From Stagonosporopsis chrysanthemi (taxonomy: Eukaryota > Ascomycota > Dothideomycetes > Pleosporales > Didymellaceae): a stretch of 64,000 nt of DNA. Numbering within the stretch: the first letter of the stretch is position 1; each line of letters begins with the position of its first letter. Shown here piece after piece: positions 44,022 to 56,048 of this stretch. The DNA is taken from positions 372,001 to 436,000 of the forward strand of contig JAFISE010000001.1 of the NCBI GenBank assembly GCA_022560025.1. The letters are read 5' to 3'. A model generated the notes under the pieces. That model made no database searches. It saw nothing but the letters and a program-made list of their open reading frames with translations, and was not told where the DNA came from. The position numbers were made by a program, and so were the translations under genes.

Positions 44022-45638
44022 GATGCTCGAGAGCAGTCGTGTTGTGGTTCAGACTTTGGAGAGGAAGAGGAACTGGACACGAGTCGCTCTCGCTGTAACA
44101 GGCAAAGTGGAGGAATATTATTCGCGCCGGCAGCTGTTGGGTGGACCGGGTACTACAGCGGCCGTGCTCTCTCCTGTATCGCAGCAGTGCTGACTCTCGG
44201 TGAGATCTATCTCCCGAGACTAAGAACTTGTTTCAGATGTTCGGAAGAGTGAGATTGACTATTATCTATGCGATGAGCTGTGCTCTTCAGCGAAGGCACC
44301 GTGGCTAAAAGTGGTGCCGTAATAGACTGCCGTCTGGCTTGTGATGTCGATCCTCGGTTTATGCTCGGTCGGAACACCTCCGCGACACCTTTTCGCACGG
44401 CAAGACCCCCAAAAACTCCCGCTATGTGGGGTAGATCTGGCTGTTGAACAAGCTGTGTGCAACGGCGGAAAACGGAAACCAAACAGGCCGATGTGAGACA
44501 CAATAGAGTGCTGTGGGGCGACAATAACAACACATTATACCAATATTGTGCGAGTGTAGTAATCTAATGATCATGAATAAGGCCGAAGACTCTCTGCCAG
44601 CATCGCGGAGAGTCGGAAAAAGGCTGGCACGCTTTTCACTGCGCGGCACCCAGTGCTTGCGAGCTGTGACTGGCAAGTCAATGCTGACGACACCCGGCTG
44701 GCCAGCTTAGATCTCGGCCCAGCACATGTAAGCCTCGTGGTGTTTTGGCCATGCATATACACACGTATGATCCAGTGTCACCGCTCAATAGGTATACCCA
44801 TTCTAGCCGGTGCCGTGCATTTCCGGCGTCGGCCCCAAGCGCCCCCCACGTCCGGACCCTGAGCCTGAGCACCTATTCTCCAGTGATGATGCCTCTTCGC
44901 ACTCACACAGTCACAGTGTAGATGCAGTGTGCTGAGACTTGCGGTCGACGATTGCTGGCTCTTATGCTGGCGGCCCTCCGACTGAAAGTTCGGGCACATG
45001 TTGCAAGCACAGATCTGCATTGCGATTTCATTGCGGACTGCGTGTCAAAGGAGATGCAATGGCCAGCTGCAAGTGCCCATCCATTCTCCTGACATGAGAA
45101 GCTGGGCAAGAGCAGCATCAAATGTGCCGACGGTGATGCTGATGGTGATGCTGATGGTGTCGCTGATCCGCTGTCTACTGGCGAGACATGCCCGCAGAGC
45201 TCTGTATGGTCCTCATGTTGCTTGGTCGCCCATGCTTCACGTCCAAAGTCCAAGGGCGCTGGCAGCATGTCGCCCGTTACGCGAATTAGTAGCTGGCCCT
45301 TCGCCGCGTGGGGAATGGCAGTCACAAAGTGACAGACAGGCAGTCCCACTCACACGAGGCTGCGCTGATGAAAGAACGAGAGCAACCTGTCCCACGTGCA
45401 GATGTGCTCAGCAATTAATTTCCGCCAACACCTGCTTGATCTTCATAGCCGTTTGCTGCCGCGGCGCCCCAGAAGATCATGGCACAAAACGAGCTAGCAG
45501 CCACATCCAGGAACGACTGGCGCATGGGTCCTGTGCAGTGGACGACGTCCCAATGGCAGACGTCGCGCGCCTCGCCCACAGGCTGCCATCCCTCCGGTCG
45601 ACCCAGATGACGATCTCCTCGTCCGCCCATGAGTGCCC
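44022..45638. other. Divergent spacer between P450 reductase and PAG1 genes
   Basis: 1.6 kb between two outward-transcribed genes. It contains only short frames. A 12-bp unit (GTGATGCTGATG) is repeated twice near 45133-45160. The last 200 bp probably carry the PAG1 leader, including a strong GTGAGT donor at 45643 just after the likely start codon. Confidence 0.45.
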
Positions 45639-48600
45639 ATGTGTGAGTTGGCCCTTCTTGCGTTGCGACGACGCCGCCCTAAGCACTGTCCATGCCCCGC
45701 CAGGAACGCTGGCCTCCAGACAGGGCCGTGTTTGAGAAGAGCTTCCCGCGCGGTGGCATGGCCACGCTTAATTGGACCTCGCGCCAGGCCGCCTGCTGTG
45801 CCTGAGGGCCCTGCTGACGTTTGTGCCTGATACAGCTGCTTCGCACTCGCATGCGCAAGCTCCGCCAGCTCGACAAGCGCCTTCACGCGAGCCGAGTGTG
45901 ACCCGCGGACGCATCGCATCCCGCACCAGGGCGCCCGGAGCCAGCAGCGGTAATTCGAGTCCAGACGGGACCCTCGAGCGCACCCTCGAGCGCAAGTCGT
46001 CGCAGTCGTATGCCCACAACCGCAACACCTCGATCGTGCATGGCATCCAGCACTCCCGCAACACGAGCTACGTGAACTCGCCTGCCACCAGCCCCCTCAG
46101 CGAGCACGCCCAGGTCATCACGGCCCTCGATGGAGCCGTCATGTCCCAGGACACCATAACCGCCGCCTTCTCGGCCCACGGCGTGACACCCAGCACCGCG
46201 CCTGCGAACGGCTTCCCCGGCGCGGCCTTGCCCCTGCCGCTGGCTGACGGCAGCAGCGCTCAGCGCAAGCCTGAGCGAGCCCCCAGCAGGTCGTCTCGCA
46301 AGGGCAGCCATGTCCACCATCGCTCCCAGTCGCGCCACCACCAGCACACCCACGAGCTCAAGACGGTCGGCGAATATGCGCTGCACCATCTCTTCAACTC
46401 GTTCATCAGCCAGGCCGACCAGAAGATAATACAATGTATGACGACAGACCGCAATCAGCCAGAGGCAGAAGTCGAGTTCATCTGTGGTCCTGGCATCGAT
46501 CCCAACTTCGATCAGCTCATAGCGGCCCTTGGCCACATTGCGCGGCACAAGCCAAAGCCTCTGATAGACACCATCATGCTGTGGCGCAAGGCAAAGAGCG
46601 AGGAGGCCTCGAAGCTACGGACACAGCTGCAGACTGTGAGCCAACGCACCACTGTTGTCATGTCACCCTGCTAACTCCACCAGGCTCGACAGGCCAATGC
46701 ACCGGCTCACGCTCATCTGTCCCGCCGAAACACCGAGTCAAGTCAGCATCTACCCGAGAACATGTCAACGACGTCGATAGCTGCAGGTGCCGAGCAACTC
46801 CTTGCGCTGCAAGACACTGTGACACTAGCGGAGCAGCGCTCAACCGTGTCAACATACATCCTTTGCCGAGTGCTGATCGAGATCATGAGCCAGACGGACA
46901 TCCAGAATCTGACATTTGATATGGCAGATCGTCTGCTGGGTCTGTTCTATGGACAGCTCAATACGGTAGACCCTGAATTGGTTGAGTTCTCCAACCTCAG
47001 TAGAGCTAACTTCGCCGTCTTCAGCCAGCTGCTTGGTGTTCTCAGCGGCCTCATCTTCGACCCAGTGCAGGAGAAATTCATTGCGGATCTAAAAACGATC
47101 GACAGTCAATTGTCTGTCAAAGGCCAGTACACACGGGACATCGAGAACAAAGGCGCTCAGCTCATTCGTGCCCTGCGGTTTTTGAAGGTCAAGACCCACC
47201 CAGAAGAAGCATGGGACCGCACCTGCAACTTCATGCTATCCCTTGCAAGATTGTTCGTCAGCGCGCACGGCCATCCAATGAAGTATGCCTTCTGCCAGGT
47301 CCTAAGAGAGCTATTGCTGCGAATTGCATCAAAAGCCACCGTGGAAATCAGTTCGCCCAAGTGGAAACCCGTGGTCGACATGATGAGACAGCGGGCAGCT
47401 GTGTTGCTTGGCAAACCAAAACACTGGCATGAGGCCTTTCCGTTGATGACTGCACTCTTGTGCGTTTCGCCTACAGAGACTTTCACGGCGCAATGGTCTG
47501 CACTTGCGTTGTCAACCCAGCCAAGGCTCAAGGAGCGTGTCACTCGACCTATCGCTCTTCGAGGTATATGCCAACTGGTATGGACGTACTTGTACAGGAA
47601 GGGACCCGATCCGTCATCGACTGCTATCCGCAAGCTTGAAGACATCATAAGGATGATTTTCCAGACAGGGCGACGATCATATCTCTCGACCGAGCCCGCC
47701 ATCGCCGAACCTCTCATTCAACTGACAAGGATTGTCGGCTACAAATACCCAGACCTATGCTTCAAGACGATCATCTTCCCCCTGCTCAATGCCGAAATGT
47801 TCGCTTCTGGACGCGAGCTTCGCGTTGAGAATCTGGAGCCTGATCGGATGGTATTGGGCATCCGTTCGTTTTTGGCGATCATGGCGGATTTGGAAAACTC
47901 AGAACAACCACCATTTCCATGCTCGTTCGACTACGACCCCAATGCGATACTTCCTGAAATCTCCGCTCTTCCAGTCAGTCCGCGACCTCTACGACATCTC
48001 CCCATAAAGTCCTCCCTGTTGAAGGAAGAACGATTGTCACGACCCGTGAATTTCAACGGTTTTGCTGAAGTGGCGAAAGAGTCGTATGTGCGCTTCTGTA
48101 AAATACTCGGTGAAATCACGATTATTTGTGACAACGCCTTCGGGGGACAGGCAGTACTTGATGAGAAATTCTCACTCCAGACACCAAAGACGCCGATGGC
48201 GGAGGCGTTCAGCTTCAGCCGGCGTGAAGATCATCAAGGCTCTGGTGACCCCCGACAAGGCTTCTACGACCTTCTGCACGTAGCTGTGCAAGCTCTGCCG
48301 CGATGTCTGTCGCCTCATATCCCTTTCAACTCACTTGTAAATCTTTTGTGCACTGGCACGGCACATGTGCAGAGCAACATTGCTGTGTCTTCGGCCCAAT
48401 CTCTGAAGTCCATCGCCCGACAGTCTCATGCACAGCAAGTTACAATAGGCTTTGCCCGTTTTATCTTTAATTTCGACGACCGTTATGCAACCATGTCTGA
48501 CGGCGGTATGCTCGGAGCAGGTCACATTGAAAATACCCTGAAGCTCTATGTCGAGCTGCTTCACATCTGGATCGAGGAAATCAAACAAAAGGTCCGTAAA

Positions 48601-51600
48601 ACCGCACTAGATACACCTGAGGAGGGCAGTGGCAGCCGAGCTGCGCTGCTTGATCTCTCTTCGGTGTGGGCACAAGTGGAAGAAATTGAGTCTCACGGCC
48701 TTTTCTTCCTCTGCTCTCCCTCAAGGCGTGTGAGATCTTACGCAGTCACTGTACTACGTCTCGTTACCGAGTTCGACACGGCGCTAGGAGCAACCAACAC
48801 TCGCATAATACGCGTCATGGAAGGCAGCCCTCAGAAGGTCATGGATATCAGTGACGAGAAGCTATCCTTGGCAGAGCGAAGCCGACTTCAGCGCGGCATG
48901 CGCAAGAGCAATGTTCAAAGCACGCTGGTAGAATTGTGCAGCAGTGACGTGCCTTATGACACCACACTCTGGTTCAAGATCTTCCCCAACTTGGTCCGCA
49001 TCAGCTTCGAAATATGTCCCTTTGCCGTCACTCTCACACGCGACATCGTCTGCGCGAGGCTCACGCAAATGCACCGGACTTTGATCGCCCTGGGCGACGG
49101 ACCTCGCGCCACTCCATACTCGCCTTTCGAGCCTGGCAGCATAAGCAGGGTCACAAATCGTTTGGCTTCAACTTCACCAGAGATTGTGATCGAACAGTGG
49201 AAGCTCTATTTGATATTCGCATTCACTACCTTGACGAACCCTGGACAAGGAGGTTTAACGCCACAAAGCCAGTTATCACAGCATACACGAAAAGGCTCAA
49301 AGTCGTCGCAGAAGAGCACCAACAAACTGCATACTGCTAGTGAACTTTTTGCAAAAGTTCTTCCTGCGCTATCAGTGGACAACAGTGCTGTACGAGAGGC
49401 TGCCGTGATCGGCCTGGGCTCCATTAATATCAACCTTTACCGGACCCTGCTGGAGTCTTTACAAGGAATTGTTGCGGCGTGTGCCGAAGAAGCAAAGACA
49501 AGGCTAGGCTCGCACACAAGGACCTTGAGCAGCCCGCGAAGGAACAGACGCACTGATCATCTTCGGACTGAGATCACGCATGTTTACAAACTTACATCCC
49601 AATTCCTGCGACTTCCAGAAGCATACAACGATGAGTGGATAGTCAATAACCTTGTCAACTATACCAAGGATCTGAGAATCTTCTTGAGCGACGCTGAAGT
49701 CCAGAATGAGTGGGGCTTCCAAAAGCTTCGTACACATTATTGCGGACTCGTGGAAGTACTGTTTGAAGGTATTAATCGAACGGATGACCCACTCCAGTGG
49801 ATGCCATTCCAGGCTCGCAAAGCAGCCTTCACGCTCATGGAGGACTGGTGTGGCTACTCGGTGAATCAACCACAGATTCGTCAACGCGAAGAGAACATGC
49901 GCAGATCCATGTTAGACCGAGAGGCCAACTTGGGCAACAAGGGTACCGCGACAGCAGCTATGGAGATTGAAAAGCGAGACCTCCGAACAGCGGCTCTCAG
50001 TGCGATGGCCGCATTATGTGGCGGTCCAGTCAGCATCACGACTGACAGCAAGGTATTGATGCAATTTGATGTACGTCGAATGCTATCATGGATCGACAGT
50101 ATATTCGAGACGCCGAGTGATCGCACACATGCGATCGGTCGTAGGGCGCTGACGAATCTCATCATCCACAACCGCGAGCATCCGTACCTTCTAGACCGCG
50201 CCATTGAGATGTGCTACCTTTCCAAATCTTCCAAAGCTCTGGACAGCTACTTCGAGGTTGTCACCCAAGTGCTCACTCAACGGGAAGACTATACTTTACC
50301 CTTCTGGAAGGTACTAAGTGCAGGTTTGTATACGCTTGGGCACGAAAACAGTGGGATACGCGTAAAGTCATCCCGTCTGCTCAGGACACTGGAAGGCCGT
50401 GAACAAAAGAATTCGAAGCTACAAGATCTCGACATCAGTATCTCTGATAAGACAATCGCCGTGTACAAGCTGGCTCAGTTTGAGACATCTCGACGATTGG
50501 CAAATCAGCATTCGGAGCTTGCTTTTCTCGTGTTCTCGCAGTTCTCGTACTACTTCAAAGAACTACAGCCAGATCATCAGCGGAACATGGTTGCTGCTAT
50601 GCTTCCTTGGATTCAAACAATCGAATTGCAAGTCCAACCAGGCGGTGGTCCGACGGCCAATTCATATATGCTGCTCGTCAACCTCTTCGAGATCACCGTT
50701 CGATCAGGCAACGCACTCCATAACGAGATCCAAGCGCTCTGGCAGGCCTTAGCCACAGGACCTTATGGGGGCAATGTGCAGCTAATCCTCGATTTCATCA
50801 TTAACCTCTGTTTGGACAAACGAGAGCAGAACTATGTTGACTTCTCGAAACAAATTGTCGTCCACCTATCGAGTACCCCTGCTGGGCAAAAAGTAGTCGA
50901 ATTTCTCCTCCTTCAGATCAACCCACGTTCGTTGGTGAGCGAAAAGCGCGAACCGGTGCCGCCACCAGCAGACGCTATCAACTTGCCGTATCTCGCAGAT
51001 CTTGGTGCCTTACTCCCAAGTAGCAACAAACAAGTAAGTGCCGTGCTACCTTTTTTTTTTTTTTTTTTTTGTTTGCCTACACTAACTCCTTCCAGTCTGG
51101 ATTTGCTCTTGGACAGGTCTGTCTGATCCTGCTTGTTGACCTGATGGTGTCTCCTGTCGAGCTTGCCAGTGAACATGTTCCGCTTTTGCTTCAGGTTGTC
51201 CTTGTCTTGTGGGATCACTATACGCCCGTAGTACAGGACCAAGCGCGGGAAATGCTCGTGCACCTCATACACGAGCTTGTCATCTCGAAGATTGAAGATG
51301 ACACCCTCGGCGTTGACAAGCGTGCTATCGAAGATTTTGTCGAGAACATTCGCCAGCATGACGTCAAGGTTGTGTGGAACTATGATGACAAGAACAGCAA
51401 ACAAGCCGAGGATTCAAGCACCAAGGTGCCTGAGTCTATGGAATACGTGTCTGGAGAAGTGCTGAAGTTATTTTCTCTTGCCTACCCTGGGCTCAGGGAA
51501 GCATGGGGAAGAGTGGCACTCAATTGGGCTACATCTTGTCCGGTTCGGCATCTTGCATGCCGATCCTTCCAGCTTTTCCGATGCATTTTGAGCTCCCTTG

Positions 51601-52884
51601 ACCAGCAGATGCTCTCGGACATGCTCGCCAGACTTTCCAACACCATCTCCGACGAGGAAAGTGACATCCAGACCTTCTCCATGGAGATTCTGACAACACT
51701 ACGCACCATCATCGAGGCTTTAGCCCCAGAAGATCTCATTCAATACCCTCAACTCTTTTGGACGACCTGCGCCTGCCTTGATACCATACACGAAGGCGAG
51801 TTCATGGAAAGCCTGCTCATGTTAGACAAGTTTCTGGACAAGTTGGACCTTGGCGACCATGAAATTTTAGGAATACTTGAGAACAGCTGTCCGGAGAAGT
51901 GGGAAGGCAATTTTGAAGGACTAGCACAACTCACGTTCAAGGGCATCCGATCGAGCACCTGCTTGGACCGTGCCCTGCGGATTCTGGATAGGCTGGTCGT
52001 CCTACCCTCAAGTCGGATTGTCGGAGACGATACACGGCTTGTGTACACCATTCTCGCCAATCTGCCCAGATTCATACGGTCGTTTGAGACGATAAAGAGA
52101 GATCCTGGCGTAAAAGCTACGGCCGAGATCTTGGCTCGCGTTGCTGAGGAGCACTATCAGTGCACGCTGCTTTCTGATGCGCTCACATCGTTTGCGCTAA
52201 AGAGATACCGTCAAGAGACAGACTTCTTGTCCCAAACGTTGTCTGCCCTTCGATCGGCCTATTTTCCCGATCTTGAATTAGGTAGCCTGATCTTTTTACT
52301 CAGCCTTCTCACAAACAAGATCGATTGGATGAAGATCAACACTATGGAGGTGCTGTGTACCCTGATCCCAGAGATCAATATGCGCAAACAAGAAATAGCA
52401 TCAAAGGGGCCTGACCTTGTCTCACCGTTGCTGCGTCTACTACAGACCGAGTTCTGTCCGCAGGCGCTGCGGGTACTCGACTTCGTCATCAATCTGAACA
52501 TGACCAACGCACCAACGCCATTCGAGAAGCAGCACATTCGTATGAGTATGGCTGGGTCACACTCAACCAGAGGCTACAAAAAGCAATTTGAGAAGACTCA
52601 GTCGTTGTATGGCATTCCAGATGAGAGTGGTTGGTCAATCCCGATGCCAGCTCACCACTCGCACTTAACAAGAGCCAACGTACACGCTGTCTTCTATACT
52701 TGCGGCAACCTCGAAGGTGTGGATGCTCCTGAAACAGCGACACCAAAGATCGAATTTCGTGCAGACGAGTTCCCGTTCAGCCCGTTGTCAGGCTATCGAA
52801 CGGCGACTATGACCTCTGAGGACACACGCGGAGAAGGTCACATTGGCGACTTAGTCATGAAGTTAGACAGCCTTGATGACTTCT

Positions 52885-52915
<31 letters not shown>

Positions 52916-53561
52916 TGACAACGAGACACTCACCGACCTTCCCAACTTCACTTCGAGTCATTACCAGCCCAATGGTCAGTACACAAACAGCGCGCTAAAC
53001 ATGCGAGAGAACTTGTATGATCAGCAAACAGCACCAATTCTGCTGAAGTCTCTGACACGCAACGCAAGCGTTACGTCGTTTCAGTCAGGCTTCAGTAGTG
53101 ATCATGTCAAGCTGTCACCTGCACGAGACCCTGGCGTCATGACACCAGGTGCCTTCAGCTCTTTCAATTCGACGCCGACTGCCCCCGCACCTACAAGTGC
53201 TCCTCGTCCTGGCCTCCATGCTCGATCGGTGACCTCGCCATCAGCGCCCCATCAATCCCAACGAATCTCTCCCTCCCTTTCCACGACCACCCTCGACGAG
53301 ATCGGCGAATCCTTTTCTGACGATGATATCCGTCTGATAAGTACCGACCGTACATTCAGCTTAGAAAACATGACGAAACCAGCTCCACAAGACACACGTA
53401 GCAGGATACGCAATGGTATGCGGCGGCTGACTGGTGGTGGAGGCGACGGAAAAGAGGGCATAAAAACACGAGAAGCGATTAAGCAAGCCTTGCAGAAGAG
53501 CCCACAAGTACCGAAGGTGCCAGATATCTACCTGCATAATCCGAAGAGTTCGGACTTATAG
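45639..53561 (+). CDS. PAG1: Cell morphogenesis scaffold PAG1/Tao3 (Furry family)
   Basis: Proposed exons 45639-45642, 45836-46635, 46684-51033 and 51096-53561 give 2539 residues. The first exon contributes only ATG plus one base before a GTGAGT donor. It is my best guess, and the N-terminus could differ (another candidate ATG is at 45758). The Furry-family scaffold works with NDR kinase (Cbk1/Orb6/COT1) in polarised growth and cell separation. Seen: a disordered Ser-rich N-terminus, then VGEYALHHLFNSFISQADQK and DPNFDQLIAALGHIARHKPK of the conserved N-terminal region, then long HEAT-like helical text across exon 3 (PEAYNDEWIVNNLVNYTKDL and others), and a variable C-terminus with 11 consecutive Asp. 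The last intron (51034-51095) carries a run of 20 T. The stop is followed by a convergent neighbour, the decapping enzyme gene. Confidence 0.88.
51051..51070 (+). repeat. Run of 20 T inside a PAG1 intron
   Basis: Twenty consecutive T lie between the GTAAGT donor and the ACTAAC branch point of the 62-nt last intron. It is likely variable in length between isolates and prone to sequencing error. Confidence 0.9.
52887..52913 (+). repeat. (GAC)9 coding microsatellite in PAG1
   Basis: Nine GAC triplets followed by GAT GAC encode 11 consecutive Asp residues in the variable C-terminal region of PAG1. Confidence 0.9.
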
Positions 53562-53881
53562 CAACGATTGAGCTTCCTTGGGCTGAATTAGTTTGACCAG
53601 GAGGCTCATACTCTGATTGTGCCTGACACGATATTTAAGGTGGAGGGTTACCAGAATGACAAGGGTTGGAAAAGGTGTACACGAGAGACGGCAGCATGTT
53701 TTGCGAGTCGTTATAGTTGTTATTTTGCGCTGAGATACCAGAGTGCTTCGGAGAAGCTAGGCAATGTATAATCTTATGAACACCGACCCAGGACCTACAG
53801 CTACACTTTTACTACTCGAGCCGTGTTTCTGCCTTCTTCATATCCGACGCCTGTAGCCCCCCGATATCGCTGATGCGCAGC
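53562..53881. other. Convergent 3' spacer PAG1/decapping enzyme
   Basis: 320 bp between two 3' ends, presumably the 3' UTRs. Nothing else is seen. Confidence 0.4.
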
Positions 53882-54868
53882 TTAAAACTCGTCGGCCTTG
53901 ACCTCCCTACCCTCTTTCAACGGCAAATAAATCTTCTCCCACAACTCGCTCCTCTCGCCCAGATGATACGACAATGCCACATCCGCCAAACTCGCGCTCT
54001 CACCCCCACTCATCCCCTCCAGCTGGGCAATCACATTCTCCAACCCCAGCGCCTTCCCCGTCGCCTGCGTCGTGCCTGCCTCAAGCGCCACATGCACAAT
54101 ATGGATATGGAAATGATAGTACGTTGGCTGGTAATGCACATACAGCTTCAGCTGATCGCGCTCAAGCTGCGGATACAACCTGACGGTGGCATCGAGCATG
54201 CGGTCGCGCATATGGGCGACCCACCCCGCCATGCCTTTGGTCAGGTCGCGGACGGACCAGATATCGCGGCGCTCGACGATGCCGAGCAGGTGCAGCGACT
54301 CGGTGGTCGCGCGGTCCCAGTTCAGATCCGGCAGTAGTAGAAAGCCCGAAGACCCCTTTTCCTGGTAAATCACGTCGTCCTGCTCCTTCAGCCCGTCCAG
54401 GATGTTGTACACCCACTGCAGTGTGCCCCGCTCGTGCTGCTTTGCAATGTAAGGGCGCACGTACTTGGCGTAGATCTCTGGCGTCTCATGCACGATTCGA
54501 AGGCCCTGTTTTGAGTACTTCTTAATGTGTTTGCTGGTGCACGGGTAGATGAGGTTGAGCTTGTAGTCTGGTGGGGGTGGAGAGGTGGTGCTGGAGGAGG
54601 GGTTGCTATTTGCGAGGAACCAGGCGTAGATGTCGTTTGCGCCGAGATTTTTGATGTTTTGAAGTGAGGTGGAGAAGCCGCGCATGTTCTCTTCCGAGGT
54701 GTTGAAGGCGGCGCGCTCGGCGATTAGGAGGGCGTCTTGGGAGGAGATTGTGCCGAGGAGCGAGATTCGGCGCCCGGCTTGATCGGAGTTGAGGAGGCGG
54801 GTGAGCTGAAATTTGGGGATGAGGGATTCGACGTGTGCAGCTACGTCGGGGGGCGTCGTTGAGGTCAT
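53882..54868 (-). CDS. DCS1: Scavenger mRNA decapping enzyme (DcpS/Dcs1)
   Basis: A single exon of 328 residues. The ATG at 54868 (MTSTTPPDV) is chosen; the frame extends nine bases further without an ATG. The enzyme hydrolyses the cap left on short oligonucleotides after 3'-5' mRNA decay. The N-terminal domain is visible as RRISLLGTISSQDALLIAER. YPCTSKHIKKYSKQGLRIV matches the family cap-binding region, followed by LLLPDLNWD and RDIWSVRDLT. The histidine triad is HFHIHIVHV (H252, H254, H256, H259), the catalytic signature of the HIT family. It is divergent from the polymerase delta small subunit gene. Confidence 0.93.
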   Translation of the reverse strand: MTSTTPPDVAAHVESLIPKFQLTRLLNSDQAGRRISLLGTISSQDALLIAERAAFNTSEENMRGFSTSLQNIKNLGANDIYAWFLANSNPSSSTTSPPPPDYKLNLIYPCTSKHIKKYSKQGLRIVHETPEIYAKYVRPYIAKQHERGTLQWVYNILDGLKEQDDVIYQEKGSSGFLLLPDLNWDRATTESLHLLGIVERRDIWSVRDLTKGMAGWVAHMRDRMLDATVRLYPQLERDQLKLYVHYQPTYYHFHIHIVHVALEAGTTQATGKALGLENVIAQLEGMSGGESASLADVALSYHLGERSELWEKIYLPLKEGREVKADEF

Positions 54869-55390
54869 GCTGGTCAATGGTGGGGGTTGCTTATGTGCCT
54901 TTCGGAGGGACTATATAAGGTAATTAGACTTGAATCAGACAGAGCGTGCTGTTGAACCGAAGATGTGTGCGTAGATAGAAGCATGTCCGATGTCTATACA
55001 GATATGTAGGGGCTTGCCTTAGAGCTGTACCACTTGAGAACCTCACAGACTTCAGAAAAAGCACGACTGCCGACAAACGAATATGAAAAACAGGCAGAGA
55101 TTCGGGACATTTTCAAAGTTGACGTTTACTTACTCTCTGCGCTCGACGTAAGATCGAGCCTTAGAATCAGGTCGTTTGAGTGGTCAAGAGTGGTCGCCTA
55201 CGGACAGTGAAATAGAAAGCACGTGCTGGCGCGAAACCGTTAGCGCGCATCACCACGTCAACCACAAATCCCGATTGGCGAGTCCATGCGTCACTCCTCC
55301 TTGACCATATCGCGTCGCGCGCAACCAACTAGCCTTACTTATCGCATCCGTATTCATACCTCATCCAGACACACGTCCAGTCTATCAACC
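54869..55390. promoter_or_regulatory. Divergent promoter DcpS/POLD4-like
   Basis: 522 bp between outward-transcribed genes. A TATA-like CTATATAAGG lies at about 54911-54920, only some 45 bp from the DcpS ATG, so its use as a TATA box is uncertain. Confidence 0.4.
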
Positions 55391-56048
55391 ATGCCGCCAA
55401 AACGACGAGTGTCCGGCCCCACGACCAAGTCGCAGCAATCGACCCTTGCATTCCATGGAGGTGCCAACAAAGTTACAAAGGCTGGCGCAAGAGCGCAGGA
55501 CGCGAAGAAGAATCTTCTTTCGAAGAGTGCGGCCAAGGCAGTAAAACCTAAGGTTATCGATATTGAGACGGTCGAAGAAACGAAGCCTACCACGGTTGAG
55601 GCTGACATCATCGATCAAGTCGAGAAGGAAGTCGCGGCGCAAAAGGCAGAGAGCAATCCAGAAGACGATGATGCTAGGCGCATTACAGATGCCGCAGTCA
55701 AGAAGTACTGGGCCTCAAAGGAGAAGCAGAGACTGGCGCCCAGAGTGCACCAAGATGACCTGAGCTTGCATGAGAAGGTCCTGCGGGAGTTTGACATGAG
55801 CGCACAGTATGGCGTACGTCAAACCGTTCGGCGCAGTTGAAACAGTGGAGCTAACATATTTCTGACAGCCATGCACTGGAATCGCACGACTCAAGCGCTG
55901 GAAGCGAGCATACCGTCTGGATCTTGACCCGCCAATTGAGGTACTTGCTGTTCTTCTGAAAGAACAGGAAAGTGCCCGAGACAAACTGTCGATCCAGCGA
56001 TCTCATGTGGACGAGCTGCTGAACACCAGAACCGAGATCGAGGCGTAA
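55391..56048 (+). CDS. DNA polymerase delta subunit 4 (POLD4/Cdm1-like)
   Basis: Two exons, 55391-55813 and 55869-56048, with a 55-nt intron (donor GTACGT, acceptor GACAG). They encode 200 residues. This is the small accessory subunit of the replicative DNA polymerase delta. The conserved C-terminal part is clear: LREFDMSAQYGPCTGIARLK followed by RWKRAYRL, then DPPIEVLAVL. The N-terminus is basic and holds QQSTLAFHG (15-23), which resembles a PCNA-interacting motif, although the usual double aromatic is degenerate. The middle is acidic and Lys-rich, probably flexible. The start is the first ATG in frame with a good context, although the frame stays open 105 nt upstream. Confidence 0.88.

Noticed and set aside
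45883..46548. 221-codon minus-strand frame
   Set aside because: Antisense to the N-terminal exon of PAG1.
51049..51070. Poly-T run as the tail of an inserted retroelement
   Set aside because: It lies inside a normal short intron with intact donor, branch point and acceptor, and no element flanks it.
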